From the NCBI GenBank assembly GCA_008933995.1, contig WARS01000051.1, positions 1,240,001-1,304,000 on the forward strand: a stretch of 64,000 nucleotides of DNA, given 5' to 3'. The stretch is from Datnioides undecimradiatus. Its lineage: Eukaryota > Chordata > Actinopteri > Lobotiformes > Datnioididae. Positions 24,018 through 36,795 of the stretch are shown piece by piece. The notes beneath the pieces are model-generated. The model searched no databases. It was not told the origin of the DNA and worked only from the letters and a program-made list of their open reading frames with translations. Position 1 is the first letter of the stretch. Every line of letters starts with the position of its first letter. The position numbers and the translations under genes were made by a program.

Positions 24018-24840
24018 TGTATGAGTGCTGGATGTGACCTGGCTCTTTGTAAGAGTACTCAGCTCATGGGGTTTAAGCTTTACCTTGAATTATGCGTCAT
24101 ATTATTTCACTATTGTGTGAAAAGTTTGAACCTTAATGCAGCATAAAAGTGGGTATGAAACGGACCCGTTGCCCTCAGCACATAAGTATCTGTGTTTTCA
24201 GCATGGGTATGTGCAGAGCAGAATGTACTGTATTGAGTCGTGAACCTGAAAACACTCTTGTACACTTGTCCAGTACAAGCATTGTTTTGTTCATGCACTG
24301 GATGTGCCCAGGGACACCGAGGTATTCAAAGACCCTTGTTTCTTCCTGTCGAAATGTGTATCCAGCAGCCAGGGTGAGTTATCAACCCCTCCGCTTTTAA
24401 TCTGGGATGACAGACTGTGACTGCTGGGGCACGGGGACCTGTCTACAGGGGGATAGAAGAGGCGACAGTCCCTGTGCGGTCCCTAATTGATGGTCACACC
24501 TTTTTAGACCATGCAAGAGGAGATATGGAATTCTTGGGGGGCTGAGCATTGGTGTCTGTCTGTGGTTAAAGTTGTGTGTGTGGGCGTTTGTTAGTGTGTA
24601 TCAGTGCTTTAAGGAACCTGAACCGAGGTAATTACTCCTCAAGAGTTCAGTGGGGTCAGCTGTTGGCTGCCTCTTCCTCATCCCGATAATGCGTTTGAAG
24701 ATTGCCTTGTATTGAATCATGGTTTCTGCTTCACTATAGGACCTAGAAATGATCATGGCCAGGAAAAATATATTTCAACCACTCATACTTATTATTTAGT
24801 ACCTATTATCAAGCCCAAATTGCAAATTGACCGTCTCTCG
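24018..24840. other. Intergenic DNA
   Basis: No gene, tandem array or clear regulatory element seen. Confidence 0.5.
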
Positions 24841-25090
24841 TCCACTGCTTTGACTTGTTTCCAGCTATTTTAGCACATAAGCACATGTCTACCCACTGTA
24901 TGCTACCTACCCAGCAAGCAGCACATGGACACAGTTAGCAACTACCTGCTGAACATGAAGGAGCATTTAGCCGCTAAAGAGGCATATTTATTTTTCTAAG
25001 TAGACCAAAACAGAGCTAAAATGAATGAATGTTGGACCTGTCACATGACTAGAAACGACTCCATTACTGCTATGACATGATGTTAGCTAC
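24841..25090. repeat. Dispersed repeat (GAGCATTTAGCNGCTAAAGAG type), copy A
   Basis: The phrases CACTGTATGCTACCTAC, CTGCTGAACATGAAGGAGCA, TTTAGCCGCTAAAGAG and CATGACTAGAAACGA are in the same order as at 53325-53450. I recognise this as a frequent percomorph interspersed repeat whose class I cannot name. Confidence 0.65.
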
Positions 25091-28000
25091 AGCAATTTTG
25101 CGTCAACTAGAAAACTGTATTAAGTAAACTGGGCAGAAGTAACCGACCAACGGTAACACATGACCTTATGACGTTGAGGTATAAAATGTGTTACCATCCA
25201 GCCACATTGAGGCAATGTTAAAATTCATTAATTATTCAAATTCATTGTTATTAAATGCCACCATTGCCTGCCCTTTGTGGTGGAGAAGTTACATTAAGTG
25301 GGTTTACTGAAGTCAGACCGAAACAATGAGCTAAAACAGGCTAAAGGGATATACATACCTTCAAGAAAATCATATCAGCTCAGTTATGCATATGAGATAT
25401 AATATTAGTGTGCTATTGTAAACTTTCCAGGAAAAGCTGCAAATTCAGAGACAAATTTCAGGGTGCATCTCCTCACTGTGACCTCTCAGAAAACTAAGCT
25501 TGGTAAATATTTCATGGTCTCATTGATGGCTGCCTGTGGCACCATCTTGTTTGTGTGTGTGTGTATGCGTATGTGTGTGTGATCGCAGATGAGAAGTATG
25601 GATGAATAAAGCAGGTCTTGCATCATCCGAGCGCAGAGACAGCTCAGGGGGAGGCAAACCTTGGACTGTGGGAGTCCAGCTTGTTAGCATGCTGCTGAGC
25701 GGCTGCCGAACGTAGCTTTGTTCGTCATGAAATTTTCACGGATAATTGGATGTTATGAAGATTAATGTGCATTAGTTTAACAGAGCCGCAGGAGAACTGC
25801 AAAAGACTTTGACTTTCAGCAGCAGTCTGTGGCCTCTCTACTGCTGATAGCTGTGATAGTATCGGGCTTGATCTCTCATTGATTCATTTACTCACACCTT
25901 TTACCCATTTGTGCCAAACGTTCTGTACGATCTGTACCGAACTGTGCTCGCACATGCTCCGAGGATGTTCTGCAGTTTGACTTCACTATAATTTACAACA
26001 AATTACTCCAATTAGGGAATGCACAGGAGCGACTCTAATTGTATGTTTCGCTCTCATTACTATTATTTCCCCACTGTAGACTGTAATACATTCAATAATG
26101 AATCAACCACAATAACCTTCAGTAAAATCGTAAAATCATAACCACTGCAGGTGACATGTACCTCAGTTGTGTCCAACTTTCAGGTTCTTACCTTGTAAAT
26201 GTCTGATAGTTATAGTGCTGCACGCAGGAAATGGTGAAATGCAGGAATATAGATAAGATGAGGGATACAAAGACATACTTACATTCCAAAGAGATCTTAT
26301 TTTTGGAGTTAAAAGTGTAAAAGTTTTGTTTTTCTTGCAAAAGCTTTGTATGGCGTTTCGAATGTTGTTTGTCCTTTCACAAAAAAATTGGTTCAGTTGC
26401 AAATATTTTATAAATTTTACCTTTTATCTGAAAAAGAATGTGCGAGATCTTTTAAAATACCTTGTGTCCTGCCAGCAGTGACCAGTTGGGACACACTGAG
26501 GTGGAATTATTTTCATCATTGTGGAGAAAAAATTGCTAGACAGTAAAAAGATGTATAGAGAAACAAACAATGTTACAAAATTTTGCCAAAAAAATTGCAG
26601 GATTTGCCCTTTTTTTTTAAAAAGAAAAAACAAACAAACAAACTACAATATATGGTCTGTCCCTTCATGGATTCCGTAGAAAGTTTCTCATGTAGTGCTA
26701 TGGACTCAATGCTAATAATGACCAATCCTCCTCCTAATTCCTGATTTGAGGAAGGGAAAGATTGTTTGCTACACTGCCTGCGTACTCTCTCCTGGCATGG
26801 TAAAACAAGTCTCTCATTTGATTTTCATGACCCGTCGGAGTCTCTGGGTGAACATGAGCATTTGGAAATACGCTGTTTACTTTTTCTATTCAATTTTCAC
26901 CCTAATTGGCTTTCGTGTCGAGCCTGTCATACAGATTAAAACAGATTACATTCGGAGCCTTTACCCCTCGCTTTCCTCCCACACCCACACACCAACAGTC
27001 TTATGAAATATTTAAACTTAAGCTCCAGTTTAGGAGGTGCAATTACAGGCAGTATCCTAGCAATAGAGGTCACGGAGGGTGCACGCCCTGCCATCATATG
27101 CCGTCCCTCGTTCGCTCATGAAAACACAGGAAATGCGGAACACAGACATATTTCTAAGATCGCAAGTAAATTTTTCATTTGACGCCCTGCCAGATCAACT
27201 GGCTAACTAGGCTGCGTTTTGATCTGTGAGTTCTGTTGGCATCACATGTAGGTACTTTTTTTTTTTTTTTTTTTGATGCATATTATTAATGCAGACTGAA
27301 TTATTCAACATTTCCCCGGCACATGCATTATTAACGGTGTTGTCTGTTGAATTATGTTGCTAAAAATGACTCAATAAGTTCAAAATGACCATTTGAAGCT
27401 TCCTGGAAATCCTTGATGTTGAGTCCCTTCCTTTGCCGGCTTACATCACTCACCCAGCGGTAGTTCTTTGACTTGCCAGAAATAGTATTTCTCTGTTTAA
27501 ACGTCCAGTTTATGGATTTTCAGTGTGAATGGAGAGCAATAGAGATGATAAAAGAGTGAGAGACGGGTGCAAATGTACACAGAATCAGTATGAATGTGTT
27601 GTGATGTTCTGTGATCCCCCCCCCCTCTCTCTCCTCCTCCTCTGTAATACAGCTGCACCTTCTTCCCTCACAGCCATCAAATATTCAAAGTAACCCTGCT
27701 TCTGCTCTGCCGCTCTGGACACCTGAGTGCACTGATCTCAGACCAGTTGAACCAACAACATCCCTTCTCTCCATTTATTCCCAACCAGCAGCAGCAGCAA
27801 CAACAGAACGGCTCTGATGTGTAAATAATTAACAGATATCACCTTTTCAATGCAGATGCTACTCGCAGGTCAGCTGGACCAGAATTCTCTCTTTAAGCAG
27901 AGGTTCTGCTGAAATAGTAATGTCTAGCCAGAAGAGATCAAATTTAAAAGTCTGCGGCGCCTGTCTGCAGCAGCGCTCGGCTTCAAATGTCAACAAAATC

Positions 28001-28189
28001 TGCTTTTATTTACGCTGGCTGAAGCTCTGTTTACCACCTTTTTAGAGATGCCACAGTTGTCATAATGTGACTTAATTATAGAGCTTTGGTCACGTGATGC
28101 AGCTGTAGTCATGTTGACTTCCTGTCGGTTACACTAGTGACAAGTTTTCATGCTCAGAATTGAAAGATTAAGACTGAAACCTCTCCTAA
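25091..28189. other. Intergenic DNA
   Basis: No supported gene. It includes a high-complexity stretch at 25700-26110 with several ATTA/TAAT cores, and a T19 tract at 27256-27274. A pyrimidine run lies at 27617-27645. Confidence 0.5.
27256..27274. repeat. T19 homopolymer
   Basis: A perfect run of T. It could be the A-tail of a minus-strand retroposon, but no element body is recognisable beside it. Confidence 0.9.
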
Positions 28190-28330
28190 TGCATTACTGT
28201 GAGTATTTGTCCTTAAAGCTGCATCAGTTGATGACTTGGCCACTTGGGGGCAGTATGACTGCACATAAACCTAACACTCACATATTATCGCTTTAAAAAG
28301 GTGATGTTAGCAAACACTTTTTTACACATT
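28190..28330. repeat. Dispersed repeat fragment (GGCCACTTGGGGGCAG)
   Basis: It contains a GGCCACTTGGGGGCAGTATG phrase typical of a widespread fish repeat. The same phrase is one mismatch from the CTCF core (28240-28251). Boundaries are uncertain. Confidence 0.4.
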
Positions 28331-29359
28331 CAGTGTATATTTCACTGTTAGCTCAACTTTGGTTCTCTGGTATGCTGACAAAACCTACAAGATGCAATTC
28401 AAACCCAAGGAAGCAAGACTTTTGGGGGGGTCTGAACAGTATCCCGCCACTCTGACTACATGCAGTTCTTTCTGTATAGACTCTGCTTTATGATCAGTAA
28501 AATATGAGAATCACTGATGTTTTACGGCCGCAGCCTAATGTCAGTTTGAAGAAAAGGTAAATTATTGTTTTCCCTGAAGGGACATCAGACACCTGACCCA
28601 CAAAGTCTGCTGATGCCTCTACCTATAATTGGATCTGAGGACGGACACAGAGGAGAGCTATTACTTAGTGGGATCAAATGTGACCTCTGACCTCTTGGCC
28701 AGCCGGCCACAGACACGGAGACACCGTTGCAGTGAGGAGGTACAAGCAGACTGGCAGAATGGAAATATGCAACACTGCTGTCTTTGCGACTGCTTTTTCC
28801 TCATTTTTCATCTTTTAAATTTGGAGCAAAGATCAAATTAAAACATGTGGGAATTCATTTTAAAACAAACAAAAAAAAGAAAACCCAGAGGAAATTTATG
28901 GGTCAGCTGCATCTAAGCTGATTAACTGCTGACCTGTAGCATGTCCAAATTATCCTCGGGACCAGTTTTAGGTTCCACCTGCTCACAGAAGCGAGTGTGT
29001 GGACAGGAAGTGTAATCTCATTACTCTTCATTGACGGATTCTCCTGGATCTGTAGAGCTGCTTCCTTATGTCGACAGGGATGTAAGATGGCAACACGAGT
29101 CGTACACATTAAAAATGGCTGTAAAATAGACCAAGTTAAGGGGGTTAGTTAAGGTTAGCATTAACACGGACACTGTACTGGATTGACTGATTACTGTTGG
29201 AGTCTGTTTCCTCAGATGACTGCACCACAACAAGTGACAAACTGTCATTTGTGATCCTCAGGCTCCTCCAATCAGCAAACACTTTAAATGCAAGTGTGTT
29301 GCAAATGATGAGCGATGCATTTTTAAAAACGCCATGCGTCATGTTTAAAGGCGGATTCC
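28331..29359. other. Intergenic DNA just upstream of sorcs2
   Basis: No exon seen. CpG density starts to rise at its right edge. Confidence 0.5.
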
Positions 29360-29425
29360 TCATGTGGTGACACTTAATGCGAATGCTCTGAGTGGAGTCC
29401 AGTCGCACGGCGCTGCAGCTGTAGG

Positions 29426-29439
29426 ACAGCAGATGGCAC
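29426..29439 (+). promoter_or_regulatory. CTCF-like motif at the sorcs2 promoter
   Basis: ACAGCAGATGGCAC fits the CTCF consensus CCASYAGRKGGCRS except for its first base. Confidence 0.4.
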
Positions 29440-29651
29440 CGCTGCGCCGTCCTGCGGATGGCGCTTGGCACGGAGACGCGTCCACGTTGTTCCCACTGTC
29501 TGCCTTCGCTCTAGTTCCCCTCCCTCCCTCCTTCCTTCCCTCCCTCACTCTCTCTCTCTCTCCCCTTACAGTATACACCTATCTATCTTCCACGAGCATC
29601 AGCAGTCTCTCCATCAGTCTCCGCGATACGAGCGCTACTACGGCGCAAAGC

Positions 29652-30005
29652 ATGGCATCTCTGCGCCCCGAAAAACCGGTCTCCGCTTCTGCGCACCTCT
29701 GCATCTTTCTGTTGACCGCCTCGGCCTGGATGGCACTGCCTGGACCCGTGCGCTGTGACAGCGGGGCTCTAAACCGGCGCGGCGGGGAGGACCGTGCGTT
29801 TGACATGGGCGGCGGAGACGGAGGCTTCCCGCCGGGCTTACCGACGGACGGTGACGAGGAAGCCATCGGCGTGGGGAGCTCGCCCCGCTTCAGGAGAGCA
29901 CTGTCCCGGGAAAAACAAATGTCTCTGCTCAGCAGTTCGTTCGTGCTCAAAGGGGATGCGACCCACAACCAGGCGATGGTCCACTGGACAGGAGAGAACA
30001 GCAGC
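29652..30005 (+). CDS. sorcs2: SorCS2 VPS10-domain receptor, coding exon 1 only
   Basis: SorCS2 is a type I sorting and signalling receptor, known to bind proneurotrophins with p75NTR and to control neuronal receptor traffic. This exon encodes residues 1-118. It holds a signal peptide (hydrophobic core about 14-30, probable cleavage near Cys35), an acidic glycine-rich propeptide, and a proprotein-convertase site RFRR (79-82) before Ala83. It ends with the diagnostic start of the mature family sequence, SSSFVLKGDATHNQAMVHW then TGENSS. The exon closes in phase 0 at a GTAAGT donor (30006). The ATG has A at -3 and G at +4 and is directly followed by the signal peptide. The frame is also open upstream, with ATGs at 29364 and 29433, so a longer N-terminus cannot be excluded by sequence alone. 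The rest of the gene lies beyond the window. Confidence 0.95.
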
Positions 30006-33000
30006 GTAAGTAGCCTATCCCCTCTCCGCCCCGTCCCGTCACGATCCGCTGGTTCACGCACCATCCCCAACCATTCCCTTCTTTGTCACCCCTCACCATC
30101 CATCACCCCAGCCTCGGCGCACATCACCATAAACAAGTTATTGTTCTCGCAGCCTCCAGTCGCTGCAGACGCACGCTGCGCGGCTTTCAGGACGACGGAG
30201 GCGCGGTGTGGTTTTTACGCATCCAGGTGATCCAGCTGGACGCGCCGTGCATGTTGTCAGGCACCGGGCTTTGTTGTCAGATCAAGACTTTTTAAACGTC
30301 ATGCCCCCCCCCCACAGTCAGCCCCTCTGCTCCCTCTAGACTTCCGTTACATCACATACTGGTCCAGGTCCACGAGCATCTGTTGTCGTCTCTTATCGCA
30401 GCGATCAGAGTGAAACTTCTTATTATCCCCGTCCTTTGTTTGAACTTCCCTCTATATTAAACCGCAATAGAATGAACACGTGCCTCGTTTGACTCGGGGA
30501 ACCCCTTTAATGTTCGAATTGGTGACCCGGGGAAGGTCCCCTGGCCCCACTTTGGAAACCACAATAACAAGCACTCGTGCCACCGTGTATGATAACATTC
30601 AGCGGGAGCCCAAGGACGCGCCCGTGAGCGCACAGAGCCTGCGTGGAGACGAGGGGCGCGCGCTAAACAGACAGCACCGTGCTTGGTTTAGTCACACGAA
30701 GCCATGACTGAAATATTGATGGGGGCTTTTTGTCCATGAATTTTGCAGTGCCTTGTTTATTTGCGGTTTCAGGACGTGATTGGGCTCACGTGGAAGCGGA
30801 TGTAGTAGCCTGGTTTTTAAGCCTTTACGGCCAGCGTCTGCACAAACACTGCACTGAAGTAGATTCCAGACAGATGTTTCACCAACACTGCAAAAAAAAA
30901 CAAAAACAAAAAACAACAAGTCCCACTGGGAGTGAACTGTGATGTCAGAGGAGCCCAAAATAGCACAATACACAATCAATCCAGACCACTCCATTATATT
31001 CCTGTAGGAATATTTTAGGGTTATTCATGTGATTACACTGGAGATTGTGGTGCCACGTTTATGAAGTATGATCACTGTTTGAACAGTTGTAGCGATTTTG
31101 TCCTCAGGGCCGGGTTAAGTGAGAGCAGCCACACTATGTAAACAAGAGCAGTCTTTGTGATGGATATTGACAGACGCCGAGAGGGGGATCAGTGGTGGCG
31201 TCTGGTGGCGACATCGCTTGCAATCAGAGCCTTTTTTGTCAGTGTAATACGTTGCTGTTTTTACAGGCAGCGGCTGCGGGAGGGTGGGTGGGGGGGTAAG
31301 ACAGAAAATAATCTGAGCGTGAAACAAGCAGGAGTTTCCCGCAGAATTGGTCAGTAAATAATGGAAACGGTGACATTTACAGGTGACGTTCGGTTTGAAC
31401 TCTGCAGCTTTAGAGCTGAACTAAAACACACTTTTTGTGACTTTAGGCTGCAGCGACTCTGCACTCATCATGCACTCAACAATTCATTTTTGGAAATGTT
31501 TGTAGAAACATCTCAGCCTGGTCCACGGCTGCTGTTCTTACATATGACATGCTGCTTAGTTTGTGTTGCTGCTTATGGAACGTGGGAGCTAGCACGTTAG
31601 ACCGACAAGCGCAGAGAGCCTGAGAGCGGATGCTAGTTAGCGTAGCTTGCTAACACTCGCCTCTGATGCTTCCCTGAGGTCACTTTTTGGTATTTTGCAC
31701 ATCAGCACCATGCTTAGTCATTCACAGCTTCATGCAAACTCAGCGCTTTTTCCCCCACCACTGTTGCACTAAGAGGGAGGGCTAGCAAGCTTTAGCTGGG
31801 TTTAACCGGTCCACTTGTGGTGAGGACAGATGACGAGACGCTGTGGTTTGAATCATGACAAAGAGTCACTGCAGACAGGATCACAGGTGAAACCCAGCAG
31901 CTGTTATCAACGTCAACCTCATCAGCCAACTGAGGCACACCCAAAACAAATCAAGCTCAAAATCTCCTTTGGTTTTTTTGTTTTGTTCGTGACAATTTTG
32001 ACCAAATCAGCTCACGAGACTCTCAGATGGTGGGCAGACTTGTTTGGCAAAATGAACCTCCGTGTCAGTTCGACTACAGAGCGACTCAAACTTGATCCAC
32101 TCAAACAAACTGCCCAAAGTCACTTCTGAGGACGAGGCACCGCAATACAATGATGACTTGCGGGATTCTAGTACCTTGGCATTTAAGTCCGGGCATTTAA
32201 GTAATAAAAAAAAATTGACATTCTCCCAACGGACTCTGGCCTTTGTCGTGATGAACCTCGTCGTCTGCGTCTCCCTTTCTCTTTCCTTTTTTTAAAATTG
32301 AGCCGACGAGTCCGCGGGGAGGCTCGCGCTCAGGCTGCGCCAGTCATAAGGAGCTCCAAGTTTGACTTCTCCTCAGTTAACTTGGCGTGGGTATGCACTC
32401 TGAAAGGTCATTGAGACCGAAATCATCCCAGCCTAATAAACACAGACAAATGGTGCCATTCAATTTCCCTAAGGCTGACATTTATGGGCGGCGTGCAGAT
32501 TGATGGGAGGGAAAAATGAATCTCGGCCTCCTCTCTTGTTTCATCATTTGGTTTTTCTGAGTCTTTGAGGTTCCAAATGTGAGCCACTGATGAGCGGGTC
32601 AGCGGTGCAGAGGACTCCGCTTGTCACATCTGTCTTGATGATGGGTAATCAGGGATGTAATAAAGACCGGTGCTGCAAATTTCCTCCAAAACATACATTT
32701 TCACTTCCAGGCTAATCAACACATCATTGCATTGTCGTCATACGTGTATGTGTGTGCTCTGGCCAACTTCCATCTTTTCCTCTGCTGCGGAGGCTTTCAG
32801 CGAGAGATTGAATTGTTCATGTGGCGTTATATTAAATGTGCTGGTGTTGAAAACAGCTCCGGCACGAAGCGAAGACCACAGTCGCTTCACTTTGGCGTGC
32901 CTTGATTGGTCAATTGATGGCTTGGAGCATGAAAGAGCTTTCCCTCAGGCATTCCTCCAGAGGTGTCCTTGAAAAGCAGACATGGCTGGTAAAGTGTGTG

Positions 33001-33989
33001 TGTGTGTAAGAGGGTGTTTTAGAGTGAGCGCATACAGATGTATGCTAGATCAGAAAACTCTGTGCAAGATCATCAGCATAGTAAAAATCCAATACTGAGG
33101 AGGTCAAAGGTCACAGCCACAGCTCCTTGATAATATTCACGAACCCAGAGTCAAGAACCAGCAGAGAGGTTCTGAGAAAATAACCCAGAAAAGAGGAAAG
33201 AGAGAATTTTCTGTACCACGCAGCTCATTATTCATCGTAATTTGTGTCTGTGGCTGTATACGGTAAACTCTCCACGTACAGTACATCTCTCATTAAGGAG
33301 ATATCAAAGAGGCAGCAGGCTTGTTTTATCGCTCAGGTTGAAGGAATTCCCTTTTCCCCTGTGGGCTGAGTCATTTCTCTGTGTCATGAAGACTTAAGTC
33401 TGCCCCTGCTGCTGTAAGAGTCACTCTGACTGGGCTTGTTCTCAAGAACCCGCGTCAGATGTTGATACTGAGGCGAATATTGTTTGATTTCTTGACTATC
33501 CAAAGAGAAATGACCAGATTTCTGTACATACAATCTTCCTGTACGATCAACCTAACCCAGCGTTGCACTTTTGAAGCAGCAGCAGAAGATAACCGTGACT
33601 TTCAACCCCCTTTTAACTCCCAGAGTGCTGGTTCCTACACGTCCCATGATGCTAGTTGTTAGCAGCTTGTCAGTCCTTCCTCTTCCTGTTAAATGGCCGA
33701 GCCTTTCACAACTCCAACCCCAAACAACAGCTTTTCGTGACAGCTGAGCAAACCGCAGGCCATGAGATGTGGTTGACGGCTTGAATGAACAGCTTACCGC
33801 CAAACCGTGAATTCCACGGTCAAGAATGAACTTTGTTTCGTGATCTCTGGTTTGTAATTAACCCTTTTTGTCCGAAGTAGTCTCCAGACCCAACCTGAGA
33901 GAACTGTGATGGCCTAACCAAGGGTCGTTTTGTCTGTTAAAGCTCCTCCACAGAAGCATTATTCCACTCTAACCAGCTGAGTCGTGCTC

Positions 33990-34165
33990 CACATGCCTAG
34001 TATAAGTTTAAAGCTGCTATGCGTGGGATTTGTAAATGTTTGACTGTGGCAGCTCCTAGTGGTGACTTATTAAAAATGCACAAACTGCCCCACAGACTGC
34101 AGCAGTTCCCACCTGGACTGTCTCAAATGTCTGCGAACGAGCCATGAAATCTCCAGAATAATATG
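33990..34165. repeat. Probable dispersed repeat fragment
   Basis: A phrase set (AAAGCTGCTATGCGTGGGAT, GCAGCTCCTAGTGGTGACTT) resembles a widespread fish interspersed repeat related in style to the 28.2-kb fragment. The assignment is by pattern memory only. Confidence 0.3.
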
Positions 34166-34486
34166 AAGCAACACATAAAAACTGGGCACACAGGCCCTTT
34201 AACATGACTGAGAGTGCATATGTGATTTAAAAACAGCAGGGTATTACTTACAAGACAAATAACATAAAATCATACTCCTAAACACACATGCGTGCAGTCC
34301 CAGGAGACTTACTGGGAAAGGACAACATGATACCAGCCTTCTGAATGAAGAGAGCCTCCAGTGTTGAAAGTACTCTCTTTGTGCCTCTCTCTCCCTCTCT
34401 GAGTTGTTGACCAACCCCCGGGTCGTCTGAGCTGTGCTCGTCTTCCCTCTATTTCTGTTTCTCCGCGCTGATGAACAGCGACACTC

Positions 34487-34506
34487 TGTGCGCGCGCGCG
34501 CGCGCG
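34487..34506. repeat. (TG)2(CG)8 alternating purine-pyrimidine tract
   Basis: Twenty bases of strict pyrimidine-purine alternation, sixteen of them CG, next to a second CpG-rich patch (34430-34700) inside the intron. Confidence 0.95.
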
Positions 34507-34929
34507 AGTCTTCGACGTGTGCATTTGTAACGGCGAGGAAACAGCCCTCAACATTTACCGGGGCTTCGGTATTTCAGACAGATTAGACATCGCTGTTGCA
34601 CTCGCCACCTTTTATTAACTTAAATTTGCCAGCGCGCCTGCGTGCATGTGTGCGCTGCCGATCCCCGGCGGCCTGTCCCACAGTAGCCTAAGTGATTAAT
34701 GAGCGGCAAAAGGGGCGCTGACAGTCCAAGCCCTCATCCCACCCTCTACCCTTGTGGGTAATTCCAGCCACTTCCTGGTTTAAGAGCCCCCCTGGGTTGG
34801 GAGTAAATGAGTTCAGGAGAACACTGAATTTATGGACTCTTGAATGTTCAAGGATTTGAAATGTAGAACATAAAAGTACAGGATTATATATGTATGAGCA
34901 TCACTTGATATGACCTGGCTTGTAGACTG

Positions 34930-35290
34930 ATATATACATGCAGTGCTAACACACATGCTAGCACGCTGACAACGCTGAAATGATGTTTTGTTACCTTGCT
35001 CGCCATCTCATTTCAGCATACTAACATATTTAAATTAGTGCTAAATACAATCAGTGCGGCTAATGGGAACGTTTGGCAGGTGTTTGGTCTAAATCCAAAG
35101 TATCTGACAAACTTACAGTTTGACGGAAGTGAAGGAGTCACCAAGCTGTTACACTTCAACTTTGGGGAACCATGAAGGTCTTCCAAAATTACTGGCGATC
35201 CATCAAAAAAGTTGTTGACACATCTCAGCCTGCGGGTGCTGTTCTGAAAGGCGAGGGCCACAAAGGTCTTTAGACTTAATGCTCTAAGCA
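34930..35290. repeat. Dispersed repeat (CATGCTAGCA/TTTAAATTAGTGCTAAA type), copy A
   Basis: Runs from GCTAACACACATGCTAGCA through ATTAGTGCTAAATACAATCA, CGGCTAATGGGAACGTTTGG and GAAGGAGTCACCAAGC to GGCGATCCATC. The order matches copy B at 42930-43310. I recognise it as a very common percomorph interspersed repeat. Confidence 0.65.
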
Positions 35291-36783
35291 CCACAGATGT
35301 TAAATGTCTTACTATAGTCTGTCAAGAACTCATGAAGCCACCAAAGTCAATCACTATGAGTCCTTTTAGTGTTTGTTTCAGTCTGAATCGATTTGTCAGA
35401 CTGACAGATCATGCTGTCGTACCTGCACCTGCTGCAAGCAAACAGTGGAATTTAAAATCTGAATTAATAATAATATCATAAAAACTTCCTGCTTTAATTG
35501 CAAGTTTTGAGACTGCAAATTGCAACACACCAAACACCTGCAAACCACCATTGCGCCTGGAACCAGCGACAGGCGTGACCAGAGGCGTTACCCGCACAGG
35601 TTGCCCATCCATTCTTGTGAACAGCAGTTCTCAGAAATTCCACAGTGGAATTTCTTCAACTTTGGCACAAGCAATCCACCATGACTCAGTGATGAAATGA
35701 TTAGATTTTGGTGATCAAAGGTCGAGATAACGGGACAAACAGGAGGAAAACAAGGAAATGATAGCATCTGACGTTCTGTCAGTCGGGTTTGGACAGACAT
35801 GGACGGTGATTGCGGCTTGACCGGCTGCCTGGGGGCAGACAAAGCTCAAGGCGGATATTTTGTTTTCCTCTGAAGCCTGCACTCCAGTGGCGTCTCCACT
35901 CCCTCCACATTGTGATCGCTCCCTCTGTCTGTATGTTCGTGCCACTGGTGACGCATATCAAATTATGCACGTCGCTGCTTGAGCGTGCAGCGGCTCACAC
36001 CGGGGCCTTTAATGGCTACTTTCTCTTGACTTTCTCCTTGTTGTTGTTCCCTGACACCACATCGGTCTAAATATATTTGTCATGACCATCCCTCCCCCTT
36101 ATCTCTCTTGTCTTCCTCTTCTGTTCACTGGCATTGGGTCGAAGGCTCCTTACAGTTTTGCCTCCTGTATCAACCGACGCCGCCTTTTACCTTCCGCCTT
36201 CCCTCCACCCCCTCGGGTTACCTTGCCAACACCACCTTTGGATCATGAGCATCGTTTTAGCCAATTAGGTCAAAGGATTATGCGCCTGCAGCATGCATCT
36301 AATCTAAACATGGCAGTGGTTGAATTTAAATTGAGTATTTAGAGGGAACCATAATGTTTTATAATAAGGTGCTTGCCTTTATTTGCATGGGAAATCATGG
36401 CTCGCGCAGGTGTGTACACACACACACGAGCTGGAACAATACACAGCCGTGCTCTCTCTCTGTCTCGCTCTGTCTCTCTCCAGTCACACACACACACACT
36501 CTCTATCTAGGTCTCCAGGGTCCTGACTTAATGTGAAAGGCATTTGTTCACGCTTCACATACTGAACAGACAGTTCATTTGGCCCCTGGTTGTTCTGCAG
36601 TGGAAAATTGTTTGCACATGTGAGGGGAGCCTTTCTCGTCATTTATCTTGTCCCTCCTCGTTCATCCTCAAGAAGACACTCCAGAACCCAGACTGTAAAT
36701 CGTCAGACTCGTTCGCTCGGTTCTCCGCCGTCTCTTTTTTTAGTGCGAACCCGGGCACTGCGTCCAGATTACACAGTACGGCA

Positions 36784-36795
36784 CCGCCATGGCGG
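36784..36795. promoter_or_regulatory. Palindromic CCGCCATGGCGG (YY1-like)
   Basis: A perfect 12-base palindrome containing the YY1 core CCAT on both strands, in intronic DNA. Function is unproven. Confidence 0.25.

Larger units (their letters stand above)
29360..30680. promoter_or_regulatory. CpG-rich promoter region of sorcs2
   Basis: CG dinucleotides become frequent from about 29400, through exon 1, to about 30670 (including GAGGGGCGCGCGC). This contrasts with the CpG-poor flanks. A CT-rich tract at 29517-29566 precedes the likely 5' UTR, and no clear TATA box is seen. A plus-strand CTCF-like motif (ACAGCAGATGGCAC) lies at 29426-29439. Confidence 0.65.

Noticed and set aside
29364-30230. 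A single 288-codon gene across the sorcs2 promoter and exon
   Set aside because: The signal peptide and strong Kozak context place the start at 29652, and the GTAAGT donor at 30006 ends the exon. The rest of the open frame is UTR and intron.
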